DNA of 54,295 nucleotides from Ancylobacter dichloromethanicus (GCF_018390645.1 NZ_JAHBGC010000038.1:1-54295); one strand, 5' to 3'; counted from the stretch's first letter, positions 39,338 to 49,773 are shown. Notes: generated by a model from the sequence alone, not told the origin. Numbers and translations: made by a program.

Positions 39338-41827
39338 ATGACTGCGAGCAGGCCTTTGGCCGACCCTAGACACTCCCCGAACGACGATCCGTTCGACATT
39401 CCCTTCGACCTGCCGGCGGCGCCGCCCCGCCCCGGCGGCATCGCCGCGCGCGCGGCGGCGCTGGCCCGCCCCGACCATGCCGGGCAGGGGCGCGGCGTCT
39501 ATCTCGACGGGCTCAACCCGGAGCAGCGGGCGGCGGTGGAAGCGACCGACGGCCCGGTGCTGGTGCTCGCCGGAGCGGGCACCGGCAAGACGCGGGTGCT
39601 GACCACGCGCATCGCCCATATCCTCTCGCTCGGCCTCGCCTGGCCTTCGCAGATTCTCGCCGTCACCTTCACCAACAAGGCGGCGCGGGAGATGAAGGAG
39701 CGCATCGGCGCCATGGTCGGCGAGCAGGTGGAGGGGATGCCCTGGCTCGGCACGTTCCACTCCATCGGCGTGCGCATGCTGCGCCGGCATGCCGAGCTGG
39801 TGGGGCTGCGCTCCGGCTTCACCATCCTCGATACCGACGACCAGATACGGCTCTTGAAGCAGCTGCTTCAGGCCGACGCCATCGACGAGAAGCGCTGGCC
39901 GGCGCGGCTGCTGGCCAACATCATCGACGGCTGGAAGAATCGCGGCCTCGGCCCGCAACAGGTGCCGGCCGGGGAGGGCGCGGCCTTCGCCAACGGGCGC
40001 GGGCAGAAGCTCTACGCCGCCTATCAGGCGCGGCTGAAGGCGCTGAACGCGGTCGATTTCGGCGACCTGCTGCTGGAGAGCATCCGGTTGCTGCGCGAGA
40101 ATCCGGACGTACTGGCGGAGTATCACCGCCGCTTCCGCTACATCCTGGTCGACGAGTATCAAGATACCAACGTCGCGCAATATCTGTGGCTGCGGCTGCT
40201 GGCGGCGGGCTCGCGCAATGTGTGCTGCGTCGGCGACGACGACCAGTCGATCTATGGCTGGCGCGGCGCCGAGGTGGACAACATCCTGCGCTTCGACAGC
40301 GACTTTCCCGGCGCCACGGTGGTGCGGCTGGAGCGCAATTACCGCTCCACCGGCCACATTCTCGGCGCGGCGGCGCATCTCATCGCCCATAATGAGGGGC
40401 GGCTCGGCAAGACGCTGTTCTCGAAAGGCGAGAGCGGCGAGAAGGTGACGGTGACCGGCGCCTGGGACAGCCAGGAGGAAGCCCGCGCCATCGGCGAGGA
40501 GATCGAGCAGCTGCAGCGCAAGGACCACGCGCTGGGGCAGATGGCGATTCTGGTGCGCGCCTCGTTCCAGATGCGCGAGTTCGAGGAGCGCTTCGTCACG
40601 CTGGGGCTGAACTACCGGGTTATCGGCGGCCCGCGCTTCTATGAGCGGGCGGAAATCCGCGACGCGCTGGCCTATCTCCGGGTCATCGCCTCGCCGACCG
40701 ACGACCTCGCCTTCGAGCGCATCGTCAACGTGCCCAAGCGCGGGCTCGGCGACGCGGCGCTGCGGCAGATCCACGACCATGCCCGCGCGGCGCAACTGCC
40801 CCTCATCGAGGCGGCGCGCGAACTGGCGGCGAGCGAGGAGCTGAAGCCGAAGGTACGGCTCACCCTGCGCGACCTCGTCGGCTCGTTCGACCGCTGGCGC
40901 GCGCAGATGACCAGCCTGCCGCAGAACGAGCTGGCCGAGATCGTGCTGGACGAATCCGGCTACACCGAGATGTGGCAGAAGGACCGCTCGGCCGATGCGC
41001 AGGGACGGCTCGACAACCTCAAGGAACTCGTGCGCTCGATGGAGACGTTCGAGAACCTGATCGGCTTTCTCGAACACATCTCGCTGGTGATGGACGTCGA
41101 TGGCGGTGCCGGCGGCGACGCCGTCAACATCATGACGCTGCACTCGGCCAAGGGGCTGGAGTTCGACACCGTGTTCCTGCCCGGCTGGGAGGAAGGGGTG
41201 TTTCCCAACCAGCGCGCGCTGGACGAGCAGGGCCGCGCCGGGCTGGAGGAGGAACGCCGCCTCGCCTATGTCGGCATCACCCGCGCGCGCCGGCGGGCCA
41301 AGGTGTTCTTCGCGTCCAACCGGCGCATTCACGGGCTGTGGCAGTCCGCCGTGCCGAGCCGCTTCCTCGACGAATTGTCGGAGAAGGACGTGGAGGTGAC
41401 GGAATCGCGTGGCGGACAGGGCTGGGGCGGCGGCCAGTCGGGCCGCTATGGCTACGGGCCGAGCCGCTTCGACGAGGCGCAGACCTTCGGCTCCTCCTAT
41501 TCGACGCCGGGCTGGCAGCGGGCGCAGAACGCCTCGCGCGCTGGTGGCGCGGGTGCTTCGGGCGGGTTTTCCGGCGGCAGCTTCACCGATAGCCGTCCCT
41601 CGCGCTTCGCGGCGAGCGAGAAGGCGCGCGGCGGCGGGCGCCTCATCGAGGGCGAGCTGATCGCCCGCTCATCCGGCCCGGCGGCCCGCTTCGCCATCGG
41701 CAACCGGGTGTTCCACCAGAAGTTCGGCTATGGCGAGGTGGTCTCGGTGGAAGGCAACAAGCTCACCGTGCAGTTCGACAAGGCCGGCGAGAAGAAAATG
41801 GTCGACAGCTTCGTCGAGGCGGCGTGA
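39338..41827 (+). CDS. pcrA: UvrD/PcrA-family DNA helicase
   Basis: The 829-aa SF1A helicase has the Q motif LNPEQRAAVEA, motif I LAGAGTGKTRVLT, Ia VTFTNKAAREMKER, II VDEYQDTN, III GDDDQSIYGWRGA, IV RLERNYRST, V IMTLHSAKGLEFD and VI EEERRLAYVGITRAR. A Gly/Ser-rich linker (about 685-775) leads to a C-terminal Tudor-like domain (GNRVFHQKFGYGEVVSVEGN), which in PcrA/UvrD binds RNA polymerase. It unwinds DNA 3' to 5' in repair and clears replication conflicts. The N-terminal 45 residues before the Q motif are variable. No perfect LexA box is visible upstream. Confidence 0.93.
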   Translation: MTASRPLADPRHSPNDDPFDIPFDLPAAPPRPGGIAARAAALARPDHAGQGRGVYLDGLNPEQRAAVEATDGPVLVLAGAGTGKTRVLTTRIAHILSLGLAWPSQILAVTFTNKAAREMKERIGAMVGEQVEGMPWLGTFHSIGVRMLRRHAELVGLRSGFTILDTDDQIRLLKQLLQADAIDEKRWPARLLANIIDGWKNRGLGPQQVPAGEGAAFANGRGQKLYAAYQARLKALNAVDFGDLLLESIRLLRENPDVLAEYHRRFRYILVDEYQDTNVAQYLWLRLLAAGSRNVCCVGDDDQSIYGWRGAEVDNILRFDSDFPGATVVRLERNYRSTGHILGAAAHLIAHNEGRLGKTLFSKGESGEKVTVTGAWDSQEEARAIGEEIEQLQRKDHALGQMAILVRASFQMREFEERFVTLGLNYRVIGGPRFYERAEIRDALAYLRVIASPTDDLAFERIVNVPKRGLGDAALRQIHDHARAAQLPLIEAARELAASEELKPKVRLTLRDLVGSFDRWRAQMTSLPQNELAEIVLDESGYTEMWQKDRSADAQGRLDNLKELVRSMETFENLIGFLEHISLVMDVDGGAGGDAVNIMTLHSAKGLEFDTVFLPGWEEGVFPNQRALDEQGRAGLEEERRLAYVGITRARRRAKVFFASNRRIHGLWQSAVPSRFLDELSEKDVEVTESRGGQGWGGGQSGRYGYGPSRFDEAQTFGSSYSTPGWQRAQNASRAGGAGASGGFSGGSFTDSRPSRFAASEKARGGGRLIEGELIARSSGPAARFAIGNRVFHQKFGYGEVVSVEGNKLTVQFDKAGEKKMVDSFVEAA

Positions 41828-41921
41828 GACCAGTGCGAGATGGGGCGCTGGCGTTCGGGCGCGGTCTCGCTTACAGAGCGCGCACCGCCGTGAAACCGCC
41901 CGTGACCGCGTGAGGACCGCC

Positions 41922-42860
41922 ATGCTCGAAGGATTGCCGCCCAATGGCGCCTCGCACGTGATGCGGGTGGACGCGCCCGAGCATGAGGCGCGGGCCATCG
42001 CCGAATATCTCGGCGAGAGCTTCGACCCGGCCGAGGTGGCGGCGGCCGCCTTCGAGGTCGAGGACCGCGCCGAGGGCGCCGGCTGGGCGGTCGAGGTCTA
42101 TTTCGGCGACCCTCCCGACGAGGACATGGTGCGCGAACTGGTGGCGCTGGTCTCGCCGGCCGCCGCGGCCGCGGCAGTGTTCTCGCTGCTCGACAAGAAG
42201 GACTGGGTGGCGGCCTCGCTGGAGGGGCTCGCCCCGGTCGCGATCGGCCGCTTCGTCGTCCATGGCTCGCATGATCGCGGGCGGCTGGGGCCGAACCGCA
42301 TCGGCATCGAGATCGAGGCCGCGCTCGCCTTCGGCACCGGCCATCACGGCACCACCAAGGGCTGCCTCGCCGCCATCGCCGCCTATGGCAAGCAGCGCCG
42401 GCCCGGGCGCACGCTCGATGTCGGCACCGGCACCGGCGTGCTGGCCATGGCGGCGGCGCGGCTGTTCCATGCGCCGGTGCTGGCCAGCGACATCGACCCC
42501 GTCGCGGTGGCGACGGCGCACGCCAATGCGGTGGCCAACCGCGCGGCGAACCATATCCGCTTCCTGCACGCGCCGGGGCTGGGGGCGGGGGCGTTCCGCC
42601 GCGAGGGGCCCTACGACCTGATCCTCGCCAATATCCTGCTTGCGCCGCTCAAGGCCATCGCCCGCCCGCTCAGCCGGCTGCTGGCGCCGGGCGGCACGGT
42701 GGTGCTGTCGGGGCTGTTGCCCTCGCACGCCAATGCGGCGCTCGCCGCCTATCGCGCGCAGGGGCTGCGGCTCAGGCGCCGGCGGACCATCGAGGGCTGG
42801 ACCACGCTGGAACTGACCGCCGACAGCGGGCGCAACAACACGCCCGCCGCGCGGCGGTGA
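41922..42860 (+). CDS. prmA: Ribosomal protein L11 methyltransferase PrmA
   Basis: The 312-aa enzyme has an N-terminal substrate-recognition domain (about 1-110) and a methyltransferase domain with EAALAFGTGHHGTTKGCL, TLDVGTGTGVLAMAAARLF (motif I), LASDIDPVAV, and DLILANILLAPL (the NI-type motif of PrmA). It methylates L11. GAGGA precedes the ATG; the frame is open further upstream across the end of pcrA, but the homology starts here. It is convergent with the thioesterase gene. Confidence 0.92.
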   Translation: MLEGLPPNGASHVMRVDAPEHEARAIAEYLGESFDPAEVAAAAFEVEDRAEGAGWAVEVYFGDPPDEDMVRELVALVSPAAAAAAVFSLLDKKDWVAASLEGLAPVAIGRFVVHGSHDRGRLGPNRIGIEIEAALAFGTGHHGTTKGCLAAIAAYGKQRRPGRTLDVGTGTGVLAMAAARLFHAPVLASDIDPVAVATAHANAVANRAANHIRFLHAPGLGAGAFRREGPYDLILANILLAPLKAIARPLSRLLAPGGTVVLSGLLPSHANAALAAYRAQGLRLRRRRTIEGWTTLELTADSGRNNTPAARR

Positions 42861-42884
42861 GAACGGCTCCGCCGCGCGCGCCGC

Positions 42885-43397
42885 TCAACTGAGCCGGATC
42901 GGCATGTTGACCGGCCGGCCGAGCCCTTCCGGCACCGGCAGCGCGCCATGGGCGGCCTTCATCAGCGCCAGCCGCTCCAGCACCTCGTCGGGGAAGGGCA
43001 CCACGCGGCGGGTGCCGGCTTCCACATGCTGGGCGATCTGCTCATAGGTCGAGGCGGTCCAGCCCTCGCGGGCGTGGTGCAGCTCCTGGAACAGATGCAT
43101 GCGCTTGTCGTCGTAATTGATCAGGCGCAGGGTGGCCCGCACCTCCTGTCCGGCGCGAAGCTCGCGCTGGAATCGCTGATGCGCCTCCACGGTGAAGAAG
43201 GAGGCGCTGCGGCTTTCCACCATGTGCGGGCCGAGCCCGACAAGGAACACCGCCTCGTCGACCGCACGGTCGAACAGAAGGCTGTAGAAGGCCGCGTGCA
43301 AATGCCCGTTGTGATCGGCCCAGCCCGAGTCGACCGTCATCACGGACGACACGAAAGGCGCGAAAAATACGGGTTCGAAATCGATCCCGTCCAGCAT
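42885..43397 (-). CDS. Thioesterase-family hotdog protein
   Basis: The 170-aa reading begins MLDGIDFEPVFFAPF. The hotdog fold is indicated by TVDSGWADHNGHLHAAFYSLLFDRAVDEA, where DxNGHxxxxxY resembles the catalytic strip of YbgC/4-hydroxybenzoyl-CoA thioesterases, and by the later strand FFTVEAHQRFQRELRAGQEV. Related proteins act on carnityl-CoA or other acyl-CoA thioesters; the substrate here is unknown. The start is uncertain: in-frame candidates lie at 43451 (ATG) and 43478 (GTG), but codon use upstream of 43397 looks less like coding. Confidence 0.75.
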   Translation of the reverse strand: MLDGIDFEPVFFAPFVSSVMTVDSGWADHNGHLHAAFYSLLFDRAVDEAVFLVGLGPHMVESRSASFFTVEAHQRFQRELRAGQEVRATLRLINYDDKRMHLFQELHHAREGWTASTYEQIAQHVEAGTRRVVPFPDEVLERLALMKAAHGALPVPEGLGRPVNMPIRLS

Positions 43398-43639
43398 GAC
43401 ACCATCCCGACCGCTGAGCGCGAGGTACCGCGCTGCCTTATTGACAAGCATTGTGCCGACTTTCCGTGCAGTCGTCACCTGTCGGCATGGCGATTGAATG
43501 ACTGAATTCTTGCGGTTCGGAGGATTTGCCGCGCTTTTTGCGCGGCACGCGGCCGGCGGTGGGAGTCGCGGCGCCGGACGATAAGGTATATGCGAGGGGC
43601 GCCGGGCGGCAGGGGAACGAAAACAGCATGGAGGGCGGG

Positions 43640-45055
43640 ATGGAAAACGTGGTCGAGGAGCGCCCCGCGACGCTGCCGGAAGGCACGCCCGTGGGCGAGG
43701 TAATTGCCGAGCTCTCCACGCATTTCGGCGATCGGCTCAGCACCGGGCGGGCGATCCGCGAGCAGCACGCCAACTCCATCACCTGGCTCGCCAACGAGGC
43801 GCCGGACGCGGTGGTATTCGTGGAGAGCACGCAGGAGGTTCAAATTGTCGTGCGCGCCTGCGCGCGGCGCGGCGTGCCGGTGATCGCCTTCGGCACCGGC
43901 TCCTCGCTGGAGGGGCAGGTGAACGCGCCGGAAGGCGGCATCTCGGTCGACCTCTCGCGCATGAACCGGGTGCTGTCGGTGCATCCCGAGGACCTCGACT
44001 GCGTGGTCGAGCCGGGGGTCACGCGCAAGCAGCTCAACGAGCATCTGCGCGATGCCGGCCTGTTCTTCTCGATCGACCCAGGCGCCGACGCCTCGCTCGG
44101 CGGCATGGCCTCCACCCGCGCCTCCGGCACCAATGCGGTGCGCTACGGCACGATGAAGGACAATGTGATCGCGCTGACCGCCGTGCTGGCCAATGGCGAG
44201 GTGATCACCACCGCGCGGCGGGCGAAGAAATCCGCCGCCGGCTACGACCTGACCCGGCTGCTGGTCGGGGCGGAGGGCACGCTCGGCATCATCACCAGCC
44301 TGACGCTGCGGCTGGCCGGCATACCGGAGGCGATTTCCGCCGGCGTCTGCGCCTTCCCCACCGTCCGCGCCGCCTGCGACGCGGTGATCCTCACCATCCA
44401 GTCCGGCCTGCCGGTGGCGCGGATCGAACTGCTCGACGAGGTGCAGGTGCGGGCCTGCAACGCCTATTCGAAGCTCGACCTCGCCGAGCAGCCCACCCTG
44501 TTCGTGGAGTTCCATGGCACCGAGGCCAGCGTGCACGAGCAGGCGGCGCGGTTCGGCGAGATCGCGGCGGAATGTGGCGGGGGCGACTTCGTCTGGGCGA
44601 CGCGTCCGGAGGACCGCACGAAGCTCTGGCAGGCGCGGCACGACGCCTACTGGGCCTGCCTGCCGCTGAAGCCCGGCGCCAAGGCGCTGGCCACCGATGT
44701 GTGCGTGCCGCTTTCGCGCCTCGCCGAATGCGTCGACGAGACCAAGCGCGACATCGAGGAGATGGGCATGCTGGCGCCGATCGTCGGCCATGTCGGCGAC
44801 GGCAATTTCCACACCGTCACGCTGGTCGACATGAGCGACCCGCACGATGTCGCCAAGGCGCAGGACTTCATCTCCCGCATGGTCAAGCGGGCGCTGGCCA
44901 TGGGCGGCACCGCCACCGGCGAGCACGGCGTCGGGCAGGGGAAGCGCAAATATATGGAAGCCGAGCACGGTGCCGCCACCGTCGAGGCGATGCGGGCGAT
45001 CAAACAGGCGCTGGACCCGTGGAACATCATGAACCCGGGCAAGATATTGCCCTGA
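43640..45055 (+). CDS. FAD-linked D-2-hydroxyacid dehydrogenase (D-lactate dehydrogenase/GlcD-like)
   Basis: The 471-aa protein has a PCMH-type FAD domain (about 45-225: VPVIAFGTGSSLEGQVN, DPGADASLGGMASTRASGTNAVRYG, GAEGTLGIITSLTLRL). A C-terminal FAD-oxidase domain follows, with GHVGDGNFH and GTATGEHGVGQGKRKYM, where His residues would bind metal and substrate. It fits the Dld/GlcD group that passes electrons from D-lactate or glycolate to quinone or cytochrome c. The ATG at 43640 follows GGAGGGCGGG; an ATG four codons upstream is possible. The 242-bp divergent gap to the thioesterase holds no clear signal. Confidence 0.9.
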   Translation: MENVVEERPATLPEGTPVGEVIAELSTHFGDRLSTGRAIREQHANSITWLANEAPDAVVFVESTQEVQIVVRACARRGVPVIAFGTGSSLEGQVNAPEGGISVDLSRMNRVLSVHPEDLDCVVEPGVTRKQLNEHLRDAGLFFSIDPGADASLGGMASTRASGTNAVRYGTMKDNVIALTAVLANGEVITTARRAKKSAAGYDLTRLLVGAEGTLGIITSLTLRLAGIPEAISAGVCAFPTVRAACDAVILTIQSGLPVARIELLDEVQVRACNAYSKLDLAEQPTLFVEFHGTEASVHEQAARFGEIAAECGGGDFVWATRPEDRTKLWQARHDAYWACLPLKPGAKALATDVCVPLSRLAECVDETKRDIEEMGMLAPIVGHVGDGNFHTVTLVDMSDPHDVAKAQDFISRMVKRALAMGGTATGEHGVGQGKRKYMEAEHGAATVEAMRAIKQALDPWNIMNPGKILP

Positions 45056-45210
45056 ACCGATCGCGGCGGCCCCGCCGACCGGGCGGGCGCTGCCTCAATT
45101 CACGCCGTGCGCCCGGCGTGGGGAACGCAGGAATCATCGACAATCTCGCGTAGAGTGCCGGGGCAGCCGCCAGGGGGGCGGGGGCCGGGCCGCGAGGCCG
45201 GAGGAGAAGC

Positions 45211-48200
45211 GTGCAGAACCTGCTGCTGACGATTGCGGGCGCCATCATACTGGCCGTTGCGGCGGCCTTCGCGGCGCCGCTCGTGGTCGACTGGACGCAA
45301 TGGCGCTCGACCTTCGAGGCGCAGGCGGCGCGCACGCTCGGCGTGCCCGTGGTGATCAGCGGGGCGATCGACGCGCAGATCCTGCCGACGCCCCGGGTGG
45401 TGCTGCGCGACGTGTCGATCGGCGTCGATGGCGGCGGCACCGGCATGACGGCGGCCGAATTTTCCGGCCGGCTCAATCTCGGGGCGCTGATGCGCGGCGA
45501 GGTGATCGCCGACCATGTCAGCCTGGTGCGACCGCGCGCGCGCCTCGTGATCGACACGTCGGGCCGGCTTTCCCTGCCCACCGGGGTCACACGGCCGACC
45601 GGTTTCAGCATCGCCTCGCTGGCGGTCACCGACGGCGCGTTCGAGATCATCGACCGGGCCAATGAGCGCACGTTCAAGCTCGACGATGTGGACGTTGCCG
45701 GCGAGGTCGGCGGGCCGACCGGCCCGGTGCGGCTGGAGGGCGAGGCCAATGCCGCCGGCCTGCGTCGCCGGGTGCGGCTCAACCTCGCCCAGTTCGCCGC
45801 CGACGGCACCGCCAAGATGCGGCTCGGGGCGCAGAATGTGGGTTCGCCGCTGAGCATCGACGCCGACGGGGTGCTGAGCCTTGCCGGCGGGACGCCGGGC
45901 TTTCGCGGCCGGGCCGCGCTGGTGCGCGCCGCGCCGCCGGCCGGTGTCGTGCCGGCCGGAGACGTGCTGAAGGCGTGGAGCCTGTCGGGAACGGTGGAGG
46001 CGACGCCGCAGGCGGTGGCCGCCAGCGGCCTGAGCCTGACCCTGGAGGCGGCCGAGCGGCCGGTGGCGCTGTCCGGCTCGGCCCGGCTGGTGGGGGCGAG
46101 CCCCGGCCACCCGGAATCGCGGCTCGACCTCACCTTGTCGGCGCGCCAGCTCGATCTCGGCGCCATGACCGGCGGGGCGACGCCGCTGGCGGCGACCGAC
46201 GCGCTGGCCCGCCTGCTGGTGCCGCTCGCCGATGTCGCGGTGAGCGGGTCGCTCGACCTGTCGAGCGACAACGTCCTGCTGGCCGGGGCGGCGGCGCGCG
46301 ACGTGAAGGCCGGGCTCGACTGGTCGCCGGGCGGCTGGCGCGCCCGGACGCTGGAGGCACGGCTGCCCGGCGGGGCCAAGATCGCGCTGTCCGGCAACCT
46401 GCCGCGGGTCGCCGGCAGTGGCGACCCGCACGCGGCGCTGTTCGGCGGCACGGTGGTGCTGGAAGCGCAGGACCTGCCGGCATTCGTCGCCTGGGCGGCG
46501 CCGCACTCCCCCGGCGTCGTCGCCAGCCTGCCGGCCGGCGCGGCGCGGCTTTCCGCCGAGCTGAGCGTGAGCGCCGGCGGTGTCGCGCTCGACAAGCTCG
46601 ACCTCGCCGCCGGCGACAGCCGCTTCGCCGGCACCGCCGCCTACACGCTTCCCGCCGGTGACGCGCGCGGGCGGGTCGACGCCGTGCTGACCACCTCCGA
46701 CGTCGACCTCGACACGCTGCTGCCGCCGGCGCGGCGGCTGGTCGGGCTCGGCATGGAGGCGATCGACCTCAATCTCAGTCTCAGCGGCCGGCAGGTGCGC
46801 TTCGCCGGCGCCAGCGCCGGGAGCCTCGACATCATCCTCAAGGGCGGCGCCGACGGGCTCGGCATCGAGCGGCTGGCGATCGGGAATTTCGCCGGGCTCG
46901 ACCTCACCGGCGCGGGCCGGCTGGCGACGCTGGGCGGCGATGGCGACGGCGCCGACGGCACCGGCGATGGCCGCTTCGACGCCAGGCTCTCGGGCAAGCG
47001 CGCCGACGGGTTGCCGGCGCTGGCCCGCGCTTTCGGCCTGACGCAGATCGAACCCTTTCTCGCGGCGACGCAGGCCAGCCTCGCGCCGGTGGACCTCACC
47101 GTCGCGCTGGCCACGCAGGCCGGGCGCACCACGCTCGACGCCAGCGGCCGGCTCGGCGGGCTGTCCGGCAGCGGAAAGGTCGCGTTCGGCGCCGACGGCA
47201 AGCTCGGCGGCCGGGTCCGGATCGAGGCGCGCGACGGCAGCGCGGTGCTCACCGGGTTCGGCGTGCCCGGGTTGCGGCGCGGCCTCGGCACGGCGCAGCT
47301 CGCGCTCGACCTCGACGGGCGGATCGACGCCACGCTCGATATCGCCGGGGCACGGCTGCGCGGCCGGGGCACGGCGGCGCTGGATGCCGCCGGCCGGCTC
47401 GATCCCGACCTCGCGCTGACGCTGGACAGCGCCGATCTCGCGGCGCTGCTGCCGCAACTGGCGGCGGCCGGCCCCGGCCCGGTGCCGGCGCGGTTCACTG
47501 GCGCACTCGGCCGCGACGGCGAGAGCTGGTGGATCAAGGACCTTTCCGGCACGCTGGGCGGGCAGCGGCTCGACGGCGGGTTCGGCTACACGCCGGGCGA
47601 GCCGATCAAGGCCGAACTGTCCACGCCGAACTGGAGCGTGGCGAGGGCGCTGGGGCTCGCTGTCGGCGTGCCCGCCGACAGCGCGGCGGAGGGATGGCCA
47701 CGGGGCCGGTTCGGCCCGGCGGCGCTGGGGGCGCTGGCGGCCGAGGTGACGCTCGGCGTGGGACGGTTCGATCTTCCCGGCGGGCTGGCGCTCAGTGAGG
47801 CCAAGGTCGAGGCCCGGCTCGCCGAGGGGCGGCTTTCGGTACAGAGCGCCACCGGCACGCTGGCCGGCGGGCGGTTCACCGGCCGGTTCAACCTCGCGCG
47901 TGCCGGCGACAGCGTGCAGTTCGACGGCCGGCTGGCGCTGAGCGAGGCCGATGGCGCCGCCCTGCTCGCCGCCGCCGGGGTGGCGCAGCCCGCTCTGCGC
48001 GGCCGGGTGAGCGCGACGCTCGACGTTACCGGCCGCGGCACTTCGCCCTTCGCGCTGGCGAGCCAGCTGCAGGGTCAGGGCAGCCTCGCGGTGGAAGGGC
48101 TGGAAATCGACCGGAGCGACCCGCAGGCGCTGCAATATGTGATGCTGGCGACCGAGCGCGGGCCGCCGCCGGACCAGCAGAGGCTGGCGCAACTGCTCAG

Positions 48201-48873
48201 CGACGGGCTGGCGCGGGAGCCGCTGCGGCTGGCGCGGGCCGAGAGCGCGGTGAGCGTCGTCGATGGGGTGGCGCGCTCCAGTGCCGCCCGGCTGACGGTG
48301 GGCGACCAGCGCTTCGGGCTGTCGGGCTCGTTCGACGTTCCCGCCTTCAGCTTCGAGGCGACGCTGGAAATGCAGGACGTCGCCGCTGCCGGCCTGCCGG
48401 CGGCGCCGGCCGCCGCGGTGCAGTGGCGCGGGCCGCTCGCCGCGCCGGTGAAGCGCTTCGACCTCACCGCGCTGAGTTCCGCCATCAACATGCGGGCGCT
48501 GGAGCGGGAGACCAAGCGGCTGGAGGCGGAATATGGCCGCACGCCGCTGACCAATGGCGGCGAGGCCACCGACGCCGCCTCGGTGCGCCGGCCCGCCCCC
48601 GCGCCGGCCCCGCAGGCGACACCGCGCGCCGTGCCCCCGGCGCCGCGCCAGGCCCCGGCACCGCGCCAGGCCCCCGCGCCGGCCAACCCGACCCGGGCCG
48701 ACCCAATGCGGGCCAACCCGGCCCGGCCGCTGACGCCGCAATCCTATTACGGCCAGTATTCGCCGCCGGGCGCGCTGGCGCCGGGCAGCGCCGCGCCGCC
48801 GCTGGCGCCGCCGATCGACATTCCCGACGACCCGCTGCGCAGCCCGATCATCCTGCCGCCGCTGGCGCCGTGA
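45211..48873 (+). CDS. AsmA-family envelope protein
   Basis: The 1220-aa protein starts with a GTG preceded by GGAGGAG. One N-terminal membrane helix (about 4-25) anchors a long periplasmic part with repeated beta-strand motifs. AsmA hallmarks are visible at both ends: VDWTQWRSTFEAQAARTLGVPVVISG near the start, and a C-terminal AsmA-like region (about 770-1105, TLGGQRLDGGFGY, RLSVQSATGTLAGGRFTGRF, LSGSFDVPAFSFEATLEMQDV). The last 90 residues are Pro/Ala-rich with short repeats (PAPRQAPAPRQAP). AsmA-like proteins are thought to bridge the periplasm for phospholipid transport. The next gene, serB, is convergent 6 bp away. Confidence 0.87.
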   Translation: MQNLLLTIAGAIILAVAAAFAAPLVVDWTQWRSTFEAQAARTLGVPVVISGAIDAQILPTPRVVLRDVSIGVDGGGTGMTAAEFSGRLNLGALMRGEVIADHVSLVRPRARLVIDTSGRLSLPTGVTRPTGFSIASLAVTDGAFEIIDRANERTFKLDDVDVAGEVGGPTGPVRLEGEANAAGLRRRVRLNLAQFAADGTAKMRLGAQNVGSPLSIDADGVLSLAGGTPGFRGRAALVRAAPPAGVVPAGDVLKAWSLSGTVEATPQAVAASGLSLTLEAAERPVALSGSARLVGASPGHPESRLDLTLSARQLDLGAMTGGATPLAATDALARLLVPLADVAVSGSLDLSSDNVLLAGAAARDVKAGLDWSPGGWRARTLEARLPGGAKIALSGNLPRVAGSGDPHAALFGGTVVLEAQDLPAFVAWAAPHSPGVVASLPAGAARLSAELSVSAGGVALDKLDLAAGDSRFAGTAAYTLPAGDARGRVDAVLTTSDVDLDTLLPPARRLVGLGMEAIDLNLSLSGRQVRFAGASAGSLDIILKGGADGLGIERLAIGNFAGLDLTGAGRLATLGGDGDGADGTGDGRFDARLSGKRADGLPALARAFGLTQIEPFLAATQASLAPVDLTVALATQAGRTTLDASGRLGGLSGSGKVAFGADGKLGGRVRIEARDGSAVLTGFGVPGLRRGLGTAQLALDLDGRIDATLDIAGARLRGRGTAALDAAGRLDPDLALTLDSADLAALLPQLAAAGPGPVPARFTGALGRDGESWWIKDLSGTLGGQRLDGGFGYTPGEPIKAELSTPNWSVARALGLAVGVPADSAAEGWPRGRFGPAALGALAAEVTLGVGRFDLPGGLALSEAKVEARLAEGRLSVQSATGTLAGGRFTGRFNLARAGDSVQFDGRLALSEADGAALLAAAGVAQPALRGRVSATLDVTGRGTSPFALASQLQGQGSLAVEGLEIDRSDPQALQYVMLATERGPPPDQQRLAQLLSDGLAREPLRLARAESAVSVVDGVARSSAARLTVGDQRFGLSGSFDVPAFSFEATLEMQDVAAAGLPAAPAAAVQWRGPLAAPVKRFDLTALSSAINMRALERETKRLEAEYGRTPLTNGGEATDAASVRRPAPAPAPQATPRAVPPAPRQAPAPRQAPAPANPTRADPMRANPARPLTPQSYYGQYSPPGALAPGSAAPPLAPPIDIPDDPLRSPIILPPLAP

Positions 48874-48879
48874 GGCGCG

Positions 48880-49773
48880 TCAGGCGTCGACGAACTCGTC
48901 GGCGGCGTAGCCCTGGAGATAGAGCAGGGCGGTGAGGTCGCCATGGTCGATGCGCACCTGCGCCGCCGCCGCCACCGCCGGCTTGGCGTGATAGGCGACG
49001 CCGAGGCCGGCCTCGCCGATCATGGCGAGGTCGTTGGCGCCGTCGCCGACCGCCAGCGTGTCGTCAGCGGCGAGGCCGAGGGCGGTGCGCCACTCGATCA
49101 GCGCGGCCAGCTTGGCCTCGCGGCCGAGGATCGGCTCCTCGACCAGGCCGGCGAAACTGCCGGCATCGGCGACGAGCACATTGGCGCGGTGGGCGTCGAA
49201 GCCGATCATCGCCGCCACCTGCCGGGTGAACAGGGTGAAGCCGCCGGAAACCAGCAGGGTGCGGGCGCCATGCGCCTTCATGGTGCGCACCAGCGCGGTG
49301 CCGCCCGGGGTGAGGCGGATGCGCTCGGCGATCACCGTGTCGACCACGGCGAGCGGCAGGCCCTTTAGCAGCGCCACGCGCTCGCGCAGCGCCGGCTCGA
49401 AGGCGATCTCGCCGCGCATGGCGCGCTCGGTGATGGCGGCGACATGCGCCTTCATGCCGGCATGATCGGCCAGTTCGTCGATGCATTCCTGTCCGATCAT
49501 GGTGGAATCCATGTCGGCGAGAAAAAGCGACTTGCGCCGCCCCTGCGCCGGCAGCAGCGCGACATCGACCGGGGCGTCGGCCAGCGCCGCGCGAATCGCC
49601 GCGATGTCGGCCCCGCCGGAGCAGCCGATCTCGGCGGCGATGCCGGGATTGAGATGGCGGATGGCGCCGGGCGCGGGCAGCGCCGCGCGGGCGGCGGCGA
49701 TGAGCGCGTCGTCCACTGCCGGGGCGGACGGATGGGCGATGAGGACGGCGACGTGAGAAGCGGAATCGGTCAT
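48880..49773 (-). CDS. serB: Phosphoserine phosphatase SerB
   Basis: The 297-aa HAD phosphatase has an N-terminal regulatory part (about 1-75), then motif [20 protein letters not shown] (nucleophile Asp in DMDST), motif II LLVSGGF, a basic [10 protein letters not shown] segment and motif [14 protein letters not shown]. It makes L-serine from phosphoserine. The N-terminal half is ACT-like by position. It diverges from miaA across a 50-bp gap. Confidence 0.95.
   Translation of the reverse strand: MTDSASHVAVLIAHPSAPAVDDALIAAARAALPAPGAIRHLNPGIAAEIGCSGGADIAAIRAALADAPVDVALLPAQGRRKSLFLADMDSTMIGQECIDELADHAGMKAHVAAITERAMRGEIAFEPALRERVALLKGLPLAVVDTVIAERIRLTPGGTALVRTMKAHGARTLLVSGGFTLFTRQVAAMIGFDAHRANVLVADAGSFAGLVEEPILGREAKLAALIEWRTALGLAADDTLAVGDGANDLAMIGEAGLGVAYHAKPAVAAAAQVRIDHGDLTALLYLQGYAADEFVDA

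Noticed and set aside
45100..48741. A 1213-codon open frame on the minus strand
   Set aside because: It lies opposite the AsmA-family gene, has no recognisable motif, and consists of Arg/Gln/Gly/His-rich text typical of antisense frames in GC-rich DNA.
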